Below are positions 24,641 through 35,368 of a DNA stretch of 64,000 nucleotides, one piece after another. This DNA comes from Streptomyces sp. R21. GTDB taxonomy: Bacteria > Actinomycetota > Actinomycetes > Streptomycetales > Streptomycetaceae. A program made the translations under genes and the position numbers. The DNA lies in NCBI RefSeq assembly GCF_041051975.1, contig NZ_CP163435.1, forward strand, positions 3,286,001 to 3,350,000, given 5' to 3'. The notes below the pieces were generated by a model. It saw nothing but the letters and a program-made list of their open reading frames with translations. It was not told where the DNA came from and did no database searches. How positions within the stretch are numbered: the stretch's first letter is position 1; each line of letters opens with the position of its first letter.

Positions 24641-26290
24641 GTGACCCAGTTCTACGCGCGTCACAAGCGCACCACTCTGGCCATCGCCACCGCTGTCGCG
24701 GCCGGAGCCCTGCTCACCACCGGTATGACCACCGGTGCCTCCGCCCAGAACGCCGCCTCGGCCTCGGGCACCGCCGCCCCGGTCCAGCTGTCCGCGGCCG
24801 CGCGCACCGCCCTGATCCAGAAGGCGGACGCAGGCACGGCCGCCACGGCTCAGCAGATAGGCCTCGGTGCCAAGGAGAAGCTGGTCGTCAAGGACGTCGT
24901 CAAGGACGCCGACGGCACGGTGCACACGCGCTACGAGCGCACCTACGCCGGACTCCCGGTCCTCGGCGGCGACCTGGTCGTCCACCAGAAGCCGGGCAAG
25001 GCCGAGACCGTGACCAAGGCGACGACGAAGACCATCAAGGTGGCCTCCCTCAAGCCGCAGATCGCCGTCGCCAAGGCCGAGAAGCAGGCCCTGACCGCGG
25101 CGCAGGCCGCGGGCTCGGCGAAGACCGCCGCGGACGGCGCCCGCAAGGTGATCTGGGCCGGCAACGGCACCCCCACCCTGGCGTACGAGACGATCGTCGG
25201 CGGCCTCCAGGACGACGGCACCCCCAACCGTCTGCACGTCATCACCGACGCCGCCACCGGCAAGAAGCTCTTCGAGTACCAGGGCATCGAGAACGCGACG
25301 GGCACCGGCAAGACGCTGTACTCGGGCACGGTCAGCCTCACCACCAGCCTCTCGGGCACGACGTACTCGCTGACCGACGCCTCGCGCGGCGGCCACAAGA
25401 CGTACAACCTGAAGCACACCACCAGCACGGGCACCGGCACCCTGTTCACCAACACCACGAACACGTGGGGCACGGGCGCCGCCTCCAGCTCCACCACCGA
25501 CGTGACCGCGGCCGCCGACGCCGCCTACGGCGCGCAGGAGACCTGGGACTTCTACAAGAGCACGTTCGGCCGCAGCGGCATCAAGAACGACGGTGTCGGC
25601 GCCTACTCCCGCGTCCACTACGGCAGCTCGTACGTCAACGCCTTCTGGGACGACGACTGCTTCTGCATGACGTACGGCGACGGCGACAGCAACACGCACC
25701 CGCTGACGTCGCTGGACGTGGCCGGCCACGAGATGAGCCACGGCGTCACCGCCAACACCGCCGGTCTCAACTACAGCGGTGAGTCCGGCGGCCTGAACGA
25801 GGCGACCTCCGACATCTTCGGCACGGGCGTCGAGTTCTACGCGGCGAACTCGAACGACGTCGGTGACTACCTCATCGGCGAGAAGATCGACATCAACGGC
25901 GACGGCTCCCCGCTGCGCTACATGGACAAGCCCAGCAAGGACGGCGGCTCGAAGGACTCCTGGTCCTCGACCCTGGGCAACCTCGACGTGCACTACTCGT
26001 CGGGTCCGGCCAACCACTTCTTCTACCTGCTGTCCGAGGGCAGCGGCGCGAAGACGATCAACGGGGTCAGCTACAACTCCCCGACGTCCAACGGCTCCAC
26101 GGTCACCGGCATCGGCCGCGCCAAGGCGCTGCAGATCTGGTACAAGGCGCTGACGACGTACTTCACCTCGTCGACCAACTACAAGGCGGCGCGCACCGGC
26201 ACGCTCTCGGCTGCGAGCGCCCTGTACGGCTCCGGCAGCACCGAGTACAACGCGGTGGCGGCGGCCTGGTCGGCGGTCAACGTCAGCTAG
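24641..26290 (+). CDS. Secreted M4 (thermolysin-type) metalloprotease, short form
   Basis: 549 residues, from GTG 24641 with GAGGAG upstream. It has a signal peptide ending near GASAQ, an FTP/PepSY propeptide with the same KVIWAGNGTPTLAYET segment as its neighbour, and the M4 catalytic domain with HEMSH (363-367) and E387. The catalytic domain is nearly identical to that of the upstream paralogue, but the P-domain is absent. A tandem duplication followed by gain or loss of the P-domain is the simplest history. It probably has similar extracellular activity with different stability or localisation. Confidence 0.95.
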   Translation: MTQFYARHKRTTLAIATAVAAGALLTTGMTTGASAQNAASASGTAAPVQLSAAARTALIQKADAGTAATAQQIGLGAKEKLVVKDVVKDADGTVHTRYERTYAGLPVLGGDLVVHQKPGKAETVTKATTKTIKVASLKPQIAVAKAEKQALTAAQAAGSAKTAADGARKVIWAGNGTPTLAYETIVGGLQDDGTPNRLHVITDAATGKKLFEYQGIENATGTGKTLYSGTVSLTTSLSGTTYSLTDASRGGHKTYNLKHTTSTGTGTLFTNTTNTWGTGAASSSTTDVTAAADAAYGAQETWDFYKSTFGRSGIKNDGVGAYSRVHYGSSYVNAFWDDDCFCMTYGDGDSNTHPLTSLDVAGHEMSHGVTANTAGLNYSGESGGLNEATSDIFGTGVEFYAANSNDVGDYLIGEKIDINGDGSPLRYMDKPSKDGGSKDSWSSTLGNLDVHYSSGPANHFFYLLSEGSGAKTINGVSYNSPTSNGSTVTGIGRAKALQIWYKALTTYFTSSTNYKAARTGTLSAASALYGSGSTEYNAVAAAWSAVNVS

Positions 26291-26309
26291 TCGGTACCTG
26301 ACCGACGCT

Positions 26310-26348
26310 GGGCGGTACCCGGAGAGAAGGCAACTCCGGGTACCGCCC
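26310..26348 (+). terminator. Terminator of the second M4 protease gene
   Basis: A perfect 15-bp stem (26310-26324 with 26334-26348) and a 9-nt loop lie 20 bp after the stop. The right arm abuts the -10-like TAGGCT of the next gene. Confidence 0.85.
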
Positions 26349-26354
26349 TAGGCT
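26349..26354 (+). promoter_or_regulatory. Candidate -10 for a leaderless DUF1990 mRNA
   Basis: TAGGCT is followed by 7 nt and ATG 26362, with no Shine-Dalgarno. The -35 would fall inside the preceding terminator, so terminator and promoter share DNA. Confidence 0.45.
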
Positions 26355-26361
26355 GTCCCCC

Positions 26362-26880
26362 ATGCTCTCCCCGGACACCCCCTTCAGCTACGAGGACGTG
26401 GGCGCCACCCGCGACGGCCGCTGCCCGCCCGGGTTCCACCCCCTCCACGTGCGCGCCCGCATCGGCGAGGGCGAGGCCGTCTTCCGTACGGCGGCCGACG
26501 CCGTCATGACCTGGGAGATGCACCGCGCGCTGGGCGTCGGCATCACCGCGGACGCCGACAAGGCCGCCCCCGGCGTCCATGTCACCGTCGCCCTCGGCCC
26601 CCTCATCAAGGCCCCCTGCCGCATCGTCTGGACGGTCGAGGAGTACCGCCGCACCGGCTGGGCCTACGGCACCCTCCCCGGCCACCCCGAGTGCGGCGAG
26701 GAGTCCTTCATCATCGAACGCACCGGCGACGGCACGGTCTGGCTCACCGTGACCGCCTTCAGCCGCGCAGCCAAGTGGTACGCCCGCGCGGGCGGCCCGG
26801 CCACGCGCGGGTTGCAGCACGCGTACGCACGGCGATGCGGGGCGGTACTGCGGAAGATGTGCGCGCCGTACGAGGAGTAG
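26362..26880 (+). CDS. DUF1990 family protein
   Basis: A 172-residue protein of the DUF1990 family, recognisable from FSYEDVGATRDG, AADAVMTWEMHRALGV, GYGTLPGHPECGEESFIIE-like text (WAYGTLPGHPECGEESF) and FSRAAKWYARAGGPATR. Such proteins are single-domain and cytoplasmic; their biochemical role is not established. There are no membrane segments. The gene appears monocistronic and leaderless, between the M4 protease terminator and the convergent glgP. Family assignment is good, function unknown. Confidence 0.88.
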   Translation: MLSPDTPFSYEDVGATRDGRCPPGFHPLHVRARIGEGEAVFRTAADAVMTWEMHRALGVGITADADKAAPGVHVTVALGPLIKAPCRIVWTVEEYRRTGWAYGTLPGHPECGEESFIIERTGDGTVWLTVTAFSRAAKWYARAGGPATRGLQHAYARRCGAVLRKMCAPYEE

Positions 26881-26911
26881 GCCCAGCCGCGCTGCGAGAA
26901 GCGGGCCCGTC

Positions 26912-29530
26912 TCACCGCATCAGAACCCCCGCCCCCTCCCCCGTCTCCTCCGAAGGCACCGCCACCAACCCCAACTCCGCGCTGGAGGCGAGGAGTCGGT
27001 GGGTCGGGAGGATGCGGACCGTGTAGCCGAAGGGGCCGGTGCGGTCCAGGGACAGGGGGCCCTCGTAGAGCCAGCGGCCCTCGTGGTCGGGGCCGCCCGC
27101 CGGTTTGAGGGGGACGCAGGTCGCGTCCGCGATGCCGTCGTCGGAGTCGACGCGACCGGAGACGGCCTGGACCTCGACGTCGTCCGGCCCCAACTCCCCC
27201 AGACCCACCCGCACATGCAGCGAAAGGGTCGTGCCGAGTTCGGCCGTGCTCGTGGCGACGGACGCCTCCACGTGGTCGACCTTCACGTGGTGCCAGCCCG
27301 TGCGCACCCGGCCCTTCCATGCGGCCAGCTCGCGGGCCGGGTCCGGGGACAGGGCGCGGTGGGCGTGGGCGGCCGGGGTATAGAGGCGCTCCACGTATTC
27401 GCGGACCATGCGGCCCGCCAGGACCTTGGGGCCGAGATGCGTGAGGGTCTGGCGGACCATCTCGATCCAGCGGTCCGGCAGGCCGCCCTGGCCGTGCTCG
27501 TAGAAGCGCGGGGTGACCCGCTGTTCGAGGAGGTCGTAGAGGGCGGCGGCCTCCAGGTCGTCACGGCGGTCGTCATCCGTCGCCGTGCCGTCCGCCGTCG
27601 GGATCGCCCAGCCGAAGTCGGGCTGGAACCACTCGTCCCACCAGCCGTCCAGGACGGAGAGGTTGAGGCAGCCGTTGAGGGCGGCTTTCATGCCGGAGGT
27701 GCCGCAGGCCTCCAGGGGGCGGAGCGGGTTGTTGAGCCAGATGTCGCAGCCCGGGTAGAGCTTCTGCGCCATCGCCATGCCGTAGTCGGGCAGGAACACG
27801 ATCCGGTGGCGTACGCGCGGGTCGTCGGCGAACCGGACCAGCTCCTGGATCAGGCGCTTGCCTCCGTCGTCCGCCGGGTGCGCCTTGCCCGCGATCACGA
27901 TCTGGATCGGGCGATCGGGGTGCAGGAGCAGGTCCATCAGACGGTCGCGGTCGCGCAGCATCAGCGTCAGGCGCTTGTAGGAAGGGACGCGGCGCGCGAA
28001 GCCGATGGTCAGTACGTCGGGGTCCAACACGCCGTCGATCCAGCCGAGTTCGGCCGTGCCCGCGCCGCGCTGGCGCCAGGACGCGTGCAGGCGTTCGCGC
28101 ACCTCCACCACCAACTGCTCCCGCAGCACCCGACGCAGGTCCCAGATCTCCTGGTCGGCGATGTCCGCCACCGCGTCCCAGCGGTCCGAGGCGCCCACCG
28201 TCAGCGCGTCCTCGGTGCGCTGCGCGCCGATCTGCCGGGCGCCGAGGCGGAACACCTCCGGTGCCACCCAGGTCGGGGCGTGCACACCGTTGGTCACGGA
28301 GGTGATCGGCACCTCCTCCGGGTCGAAGCCCGGCCAGAGCCCGGAGAACATCTCCCGGCTGACCTGACCGTGCAACAGGGAGACCCCGTTGGCGCGTTGA
28401 CCGAGCCGGAGCCCCATCACCGCCATGTTGAAGAGGTTCGGCTCGCCTCCCGGATAGGTCTCCATGCCCAGCCGCAGGATGCGTTCGACGTCCATGCGCG
28501 GGAGTTCGGCGTCGCTGCCGAAGTGGCGGGCGACCAGCTCCCGGTCGAAGCGGTCGATGCCGGCGGGGACCGGGGTGTGCGTGGTGAAGACGGTGCCGGC
28601 CCGGACCGCCTCCAGCGCCGCGTCGAAGTCCAGCCCCCCGTCGGCGAGTTCGGCGATCCGCTCCAGGCCGAGGAACCCCGCGTGCCCCTCGTTGGTGTGG
28701 AACACCTCGGGCTGCGCATGGCCGGTGAGACGGCAGTACGTCCGTACGGCGCGCACTCCTCCTATGCCCAGCAGCATCTCCTGGAGGAGCCGGTGCTCGC
28801 TGCCGCCGCCGTAGAGCCGGTCGGTGACACCGCGCTCGCCGAGGTCGTTCTCCTCGACGTCCGAGTCGAGCATGAGCAGCGGGACCCGGCCGACCTGGGC
28901 GAGCCAGATGCGGGCGTGCAGCGCGCGGCCGCCGGGCAGCGCCAGGGAGACCTGGGCAAGGGTGCCGTCGCTTTCGCGCAGCGGGGCGACGGGCAGTTCG
29001 TTGGGGTCGAGGACGGGATAGTGCTCCTGCTGCCAGCCGTCGCGCGACAGGGACTGGCGGAAGTAGCCGTGCCGGTAGAGAAGGCCGACGCCGATCAGTG
29101 GGACGCCCAGGTCGCTGGCCGCCTTCAGATGGTCTCCGGCGAGGATGCCGAGGCCGCCGGAGTACTGGGGCAGCGCGGCCGTGATGCCGAACTCCGGCGA
29201 GAAATAGGCGATGGCGGCGGGCAGATCGGTGGTCTGGGCCTGGTACCAGCGGTCGCCGGTCACATAGTCGCGCAGGTCGTCGGCGGCCGTCGTCAGCCTG
29301 CGCAGGAAGCGGCGGTCCTCAGCGAGCTCCGCGAGGCGCGCCGTCGGCACACTGCCGAGCAGCCGTACCGGGTCGCCGTCGGACGCGGCCCAGTGCTCGG
29401 GATCCACGGACTGGAAGAGATCGCGTGTCTCGGCATGCCAGGACCAGCGGAGGTTGCGCGCCAGGTCACTGAGCGGGTGAAGGGCTTCGGGAAGTACGGG
29501 ACGGACGGTGAGTCTGCGGATTGCCTTCAC
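26912..29530 (-). CDS. glgP: Alpha-glucan (glycogen/maltodextrin) phosphorylase GlgP
   Basis: About 872 residues of the GT35, DUF3417-containing actinobacterial type. It releases glucose 1-phosphate from alpha-1,4-glucan ends. The N-terminal DUF3417 region (LSDLARNLRWSWHAETRDLF) is followed by the catalytic domain, with SVTNGVHAPTW, FARRVPSYKR and the PLP-site segment EACGTSGMKAALNG (K615). I prefer GTG 29530 (MKAIRRLTVRP) because AAGGTGG precedes it; a GTG at 29545 would add five residues. It supplies phosphorolysis next to GlgX debranching and the GlgE cycle. It is divergent from the subtilase across 421 bp. Confidence 0.95.
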   Translation of the reverse strand: MKAIRRLTVRPVLPEALHPLSDLARNLRWSWHAETRDLFQSVDPEHWAASDGDPVRLLGSVPTARLAELAEDRRFLRRLTTAADDLRDYVTGDRWYQAQTTDLPAAIAYFSPEFGITAALPQYSGGLGILAGDHLKAASDLGVPLIGVGLLYRHGYFRQSLSRDGWQQEHYPVLDPNELPVAPLRESDGTLAQVSLALPGGRALHARIWLAQVGRVPLLMLDSDVEENDLGERGVTDRLYGGGSEHRLLQEMLLGIGGVRAVRTYCRLTGHAQPEVFHTNEGHAGFLGLERIAELADGGLDFDAALEAVRAGTVFTTHTPVPAGIDRFDRELVARHFGSDAELPRMDVERILRLGMETYPGGEPNLFNMAVMGLRLGQRANGVSLLHGQVSREMFSGLWPGFDPEEVPITSVTNGVHAPTWVAPEVFRLGARQIGAQRTEDALTVGASDRWDAVADIADQEIWDLRRVLREQLVVEVRERLHASWRQRGAGTAELGWIDGVLDPDVLTIGFARRVPSYKRLTLMLRDRDRLMDLLLHPDRPIQIVIAGKAHPADDGGKRLIQELVRFADDPRVRHRIVFLPDYGMAMAQKLYPGCDIWLNNPLRPLEACGTSGMKAALNGCLNLSVLDGWWDEWFQPDFGWAIPTADGTATDDDRRDDLEAAALYDLLEQRVTPRFYEHGQGGLPDRWIEMVRQTLTHLGPKVLAGRMVREYVERLYTPAAHAHRALSPDPARELAAWKGRVRTGWHHVKVDHVEASVATSTAELGTTLSLHVRVGLGELGPDDVEVQAVSGRVDSDDGIADATCVPLKPAGGPDHEGRWLYEGPLSLDRTGPFGYTVRILPTHRLLASSAELGLVAVPSEETGEGAGVLMR

Positions 29531-29951
29531 AGCGGCCACCTTCACGAAGGACGTACGCGGCAGTGCGGTCCGAGCGGCGCCGGGGAGGTGCGGACGCGTT
29601 CCCGTGCCGGGCGGCGTGGGGACGTGCCCGAGCTTCCTCGGGTCCGCTCAAGGGCGCACCTCGTCGTGCGCCCTTCGTCACTACGACGGTAGCGGCGCGG
29701 ACGCCGATCCAACTACGGCGCATCGCCGCCCCGGACACCCGGCTTGAGCGCCACCTTGGCGACTTCGGCGGAAAACTGCCGCAACCATCACGTGTACCCC
29801 ATGAGCGATATGGCTGATTCCGCCTGCCTGTGCGTTCTTGTGATGCTTCACGACACACGAGAGGCTGCCAGCGGTGGCGTACCGGACCGTGTGGGCCAGA
29901 CGTGGCGAACCACGGCCGTCGTACGCCCCGTTGAGGAGGGGAACTCAAGCC
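29531..29951. other. 421-bp divergent region between glgP and the subtilase gene
   Basis: No gene is credible here. A perfect 10-bp stem with a 6-nt loop (29650-29675) lies 120-145 bp upstream of glgP and could act in its leader. An inverted GGCGGAAAACTGCC-like patch at about 29768-29781 is weaker. The subtilase ribosome site GAGGAGGGG is at about 29933-29941. Confidence 0.5.
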
Positions 29952-31154
29952 ATGGCACGGACGCGAGAGAGGCGTCTGCGCTGGGCGGGGGGCCTTGCCG
30001 CCGTCACCACGGCCGCGGCACTTTCGGCCATCACCCTGCCCGCGCACGCCGCCCCCGAGGGGCAGATACTCGGCGCCGGCGATCCCGGTTCCGTCGGCGG
30101 AAGCTACATCGTGACGCTCAAAGGGAGTACGAAGGCTCCGTCGGCGGCGGGTAAAGGCATCGTCGAGAAGTATGGGGCGAGAATCAGCCACACGTACGGC
30201 ACGGCCCTGAACGGCTATGCCGTGAAGGTCAACGAGCGGCAGGCGCGGCGGCTCGCGGCGGACTCCCGCGTGGCCTCGGTCGTCCAGGACACCCGGGTCG
30301 CGCTGGACCACTTCCAGAGGAACCCGCCGTCCTGGGGCCTCGACCGCATCGACCAGAAGCGCCTGCCGCTCGACAAGGGCTATACATGGCCCGAATCGGC
30401 GGGCGCAGGCGTGACCGCGTACGTCATCGACACCGGCATCCGGATCACGCACAAGGACTTCGGGGGCCGGGCCAGTTACGGCTGGGACTTCGTCGGCAAC
30501 GACAAGTCCGCGGGGGACGGCAACGGGCACGGCACGCATGTCGCCGGCACGATCGTCGGCACGAAGTACGGCGTGGCGAAGAAGGCGAAGGTCGTCGCGG
30601 TCCGCGTCCTCGACAACGCGGGTTCGGGTACGACCGCGCAGGTCATCGCGGGTATCGACTGGGTGACCCGGCACGCGCACAAGCCCGCGGTGGCGAACCT
30701 GAGCCTGGGCGGTTACGCCAACCGCCAGCTCGACGCGGCGGTGCGCAACTCGATCGCGTCGGGCGTCACGTACGCCGTCGCGGCGGGCAACGACGGGCTG
30801 CCGGCGAACCTGTACTCCCCCGCCCGGGTCAAGCAGGCGCTCACCGTGGGCGCCAGCGACAAGGCGGACGCGCGGGCGGGCTTCTCCAACACGGGTGCCG
30901 CGCTGGACCTGTTCGCGCCGGGCGTGGCGATCACCTCGGCGTCGTACGCGAGCGACACGGGGAAGGCGATCTTCTCCGGTACGTCGATGGCGAGTCCGCA
31001 CGTCGCGGGCGCCGCCGCGCTCTATCTCGCCGACCACCCTCGGGCGGCTCCGGCCGACGTGAGCAAGGCTCTGGTAAAACATGCCGCTTCGGGGAGAATT
31101 TCGGACGCGGGCCCCGGCTCGCCGAACAAGCTCCTCCAAGTCGACAATTCATAA
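29952..31154 (+). CDS. Secreted subtilisin-like serine protease (S8)
   Basis: 400 residues. A Sec signal peptide (about 1-36) is followed by an I9-type inhibitory propeptide (GGSYIVTLKGSTKAPSA to about residue 120) and a compact S8 catalytic domain of the proteinase K/aqualysin kind. The triad is D160 in AYVIDTGI, H193 in NGHGTHVAGT, and S345 in SGTSMASPHVAG. No C-terminal domain is present. ATG 29952 gives a typical signal peptide; an open frame extends upstream without a better start. It stands alone between glgP and glgE and ends at a strong terminator. Its role is extracellular proteolysis. Confidence 0.95.
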   Translation: MARTRERRLRWAGGLAAVTTAAALSAITLPAHAAPEGQILGAGDPGSVGGSYIVTLKGSTKAPSAAGKGIVEKYGARISHTYGTALNGYAVKVNERQARRLAADSRVASVVQDTRVALDHFQRNPPSWGLDRIDQKRLPLDKGYTWPESAGAGVTAYVIDTGIRITHKDFGGRASYGWDFVGNDKSAGDGNGHGTHVAGTIVGTKYGVAKKAKVVAVRVLDNAGSGTTAQVIAGIDWVTRHAHKPAVANLSLGGYANRQLDAAVRNSIASGVTYAVAAGNDGLPANLYSPARVKQALTVGASDKADARAGFSNTGAALDLFAPGVAITSASYASDTGKAIFSGTSMASPHVAGAAALYLADHPRAAPADVSKALVKHAASGRISDAGPGSPNKLLQVDNS

Positions 31155-31219
31155 CCGTGCGGGGGCGAAACTCGCCAACCACCCAGGTCAACGGCCTCGG
31201 GTGAGCGGTTGTGACACGT

Positions 31220-31250
31220 ACCGGCCTCGTCCTCACCGGACGAGGCCGGT
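31220..31250 (+). terminator. Terminator after the subtilase gene
   Basis: A perfect 13-bp stem (31220-31232 with 31238-31250) and TCACC loop, followed by CTTGTGTG, 65 bp past the stop. It isolates the glgE operon from the protease. Confidence 0.85.
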
Positions 31251-31397
31251 CTTGTGTGCAGACATACGCGTGAGTAGTTAACAAAGTGCCGGAATGCGCA
31301 CCCGCATAGGGTGGGAAGGCTCCTCCGGTACGCCCCGCAGGCCCCACCTCCCCACACCCTCATCCGCCCACCCACGTTGATGCGGACAGGAGCGGTC

Positions 31398-33583
31398 ATG
31401 CCCGCAACGCACCACTCGTCGTCACCCCCGACGCGCACCTCGGCCTCTGCGGCCGCCACCCCCGACACAGCAACCAACGGCACCACAGCCACCACTGGCA
31501 CCGCCGACAACGCACCGATACGCCGGACCGACACCGATCCGCCCGCCGCTCCGGCACCCCCCGTGAGCAGCGACGACACCATCGGACGTATCCCCGTCCT
31601 CGATGTCCGCCCGGTTGTCTGGCACGGGCGGCGGCCCGCCAAGGCGGTGGTCGGCGAGGCCTTCGAGATCTCGGCCAGGGTCTTCCGCGAGGGCCACGAC
31701 GCGGTCGCCGCCAACGTCGTCCTCCGTGATCCGGACGGCCGCCCCGCCCCCTGGACCCCGATGCGCGAGCTGGCCCCCGGCACCGACCGCTGGGGCGCCA
31801 CCGTGACGGCCGGGAAGGTGGGCCGCTGGACGTACCAGGTCGAGGCGTGGGGCGATCCGATCACCACCTGGCGCCACCACGCGGGCATCAAGGTCCCGGC
31901 GGGGATGGACACCGAGCTGGTCCTGGAGGAAGGCGCGCGCCTGTACGAACGGGCGGCAGCCGGGGTGCCCAAGAACAAGGGGAGCCGGGACACGATCCTC
32001 GCGGCCGTCGACGCGCTGCGCGACCCCGGCCGCCCCGCCGCGACCCGGCTCGCCGCCGCGCTCACCCCCGAGGTGGACGAGGTCCTCGCCCGCCATCCGC
32101 TGCGCGAGTTCGTCACGTCCTCCGAGCCGCTGCCCCTGGTGGTGGAGCGTGAACGGGCGCTGTACGGCGCCTGGTACGAGTTCTTCCCGCGTTCCGAGGG
32201 AGCGGTGGTCGAGGAGGGTAAGCCGCCGGTCAGTGGCACCTTCCGGACGGCCGCGGAGCGGCTGCCGGCGGTCGCGGCGATGGGCTTCGACGTGGTGTAC
32301 CTGCCGCCGATCCACCCCATCGGCACCACCTTCCGCAAGGGCCGGAACAACATCCTGTCCCCGGGTCCCTACGACGTCGGTGTGCCGTGGGCGATCGGCT
32401 CCCCGGAGGGCGGGCACGACGCGATCCATCCGGACCTGGGCACGATCGACGACTTCGACGCGTTCGTGCAGCGGGCGAACGACGAGGGTCTGGAGATCGC
32501 CCTCGACTTCGCGCTGCAGTGCTCGCCCGACCATCCGTGGGTGCAGAAGCATCCGGAGTGGTTCCACCACCGTCCGGACGGCACGATCGCGTACGCGGAG
32601 AACCCGCCGAAGAAGTACCAGGACATCTACCCGATCGCCTTCGACGCCGACATGCCCGGCCTGATCGCCGAGACCGTACGGCTGCTGCGGTACTGGATGG
32701 ACCACGGCGTACGGATCTTCCGCGTCGACAATCCGCACACCAAGCCGGTGGTGTTCTGGGAGCGGGTCATCGCGGACATCAACCGCACCGACCCCGACGT
32801 CATCTTCCTGGCCGAGGCGTTCACCCGGCCCGCGATGATGCACACCCTCGCGGCGGTCGGCTTCCAGCAGTCGTACACCTACTTCACCTGGCGCAACACC
32901 AAGGAAGAGCTGACCGAGTATCTGACGGAGCTGTCCGGCGAGGCCGCCGCGTACATGCGGCCGAACTTCTTCGTGAACACCCCGGACATCCTGCACGAGT
33001 TCCTCCAGCACGGCGGGCGTCCCGCCTTCGAGCTGCGGGCGGTGCTCGCCGCCACGCTGTCGCCGACGTGGGGCGTGTACAGCGGCTTCGAACTCTGCGA
33101 GAACAGTGCTCTGCGCGCGGGCAGCGAGGAGTACCTGCACTCCGAGAAGTACCAACTGCGGCCGCGCGACTGGGCGTCGGCTGAGCGTGACGGACGTAGC
33201 ATCGCGCCATTGATAGGCGCGCTCAACGCGATCAGGCGGCGCAGCCCGGCTCTTCGGCAGTTGCGCGATCTCCACTTCCACCACGCGGACCAGGAAGCGG
33301 TGATCGTGTACTCGAAGTCCGTCACGGACGCCCGCGGTTCGAACACGGTTGTGGTGGTGGTCAACCTCGACCCCCGGCGCACCCAGGAGGCCACGGTCTC
33401 GTTGGACATGCCGCAACTCGGCCTGGACTGGCACGAGTCCGTGCCGGTGCGCGACGAGCTCACCGGCGAGACCTACAACTGGGGCAGGGCCAATTATGTG
33501 CGCCTCGAACCGGGCCGTCGGCCCGCGCACATCCTGACCGTCCTGCGACCGTCCTCACCGCAGATCGGAGGGTCACCCACAAC

Positions 33584-33587
<4 letters not shown>
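31398..33587 (+). CDS. glgE: Alpha-1,4-glucan:maltose-1-phosphate maltosyltransferase GlgE
   Basis: 729 residues, GH13_3. It extends linear alpha-1,4-glucan using maltose 1-phosphate made by Pep2. The nucleophile is D444 in [12 protein letters not shown] and the acid/base E473 in IFLAEAF; their 29-residue spacing equals D394/E423 of S. coelicolor GlgE, so this protein is 50 residues longer at the front. Those extra residues are Ala/Thr/Pro-rich and probably disordered. Further motifs are [18 protein letters not shown] and [13 protein letters not shown] 31398 has AGGAG 5 nt upstream. The gene heads a glgE-treS-pep2-glgB operon and overlaps treS by ATGA. Confidence 0.96.
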
Positions 33588-35284
<1,697 letters not shown>

Positions 35285-35289
35285 AACTG

Positions 35290-35317
35290 GGGCGGGGCGG
35301 TTTTCACCGTCCCGCCC
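35290..35317 (+). terminator. Hairpin between treS and pep2 (attenuator or RNA-processing site)
   Basis: An 11-bp stem (35290-35300 with 35307-35317, one wobble) and TTTTCA loop sit 6 bp after the treS stop. Because pep2 follows in the same direction at 85 bp, it may reduce rather than stop read-through. Confidence 0.55.
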
Positions 35318-35368
35318 TGGGCACGCATCAGTAACACCCCGAGTCTCCCGGGGAAAGGACGCGACGCC

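Noticed and set aside
26999..29692. An 897-codon plus-strand frame antisense to glgP
   Set aside because: Same artefact; glgP on the minus strand is unmistakable.
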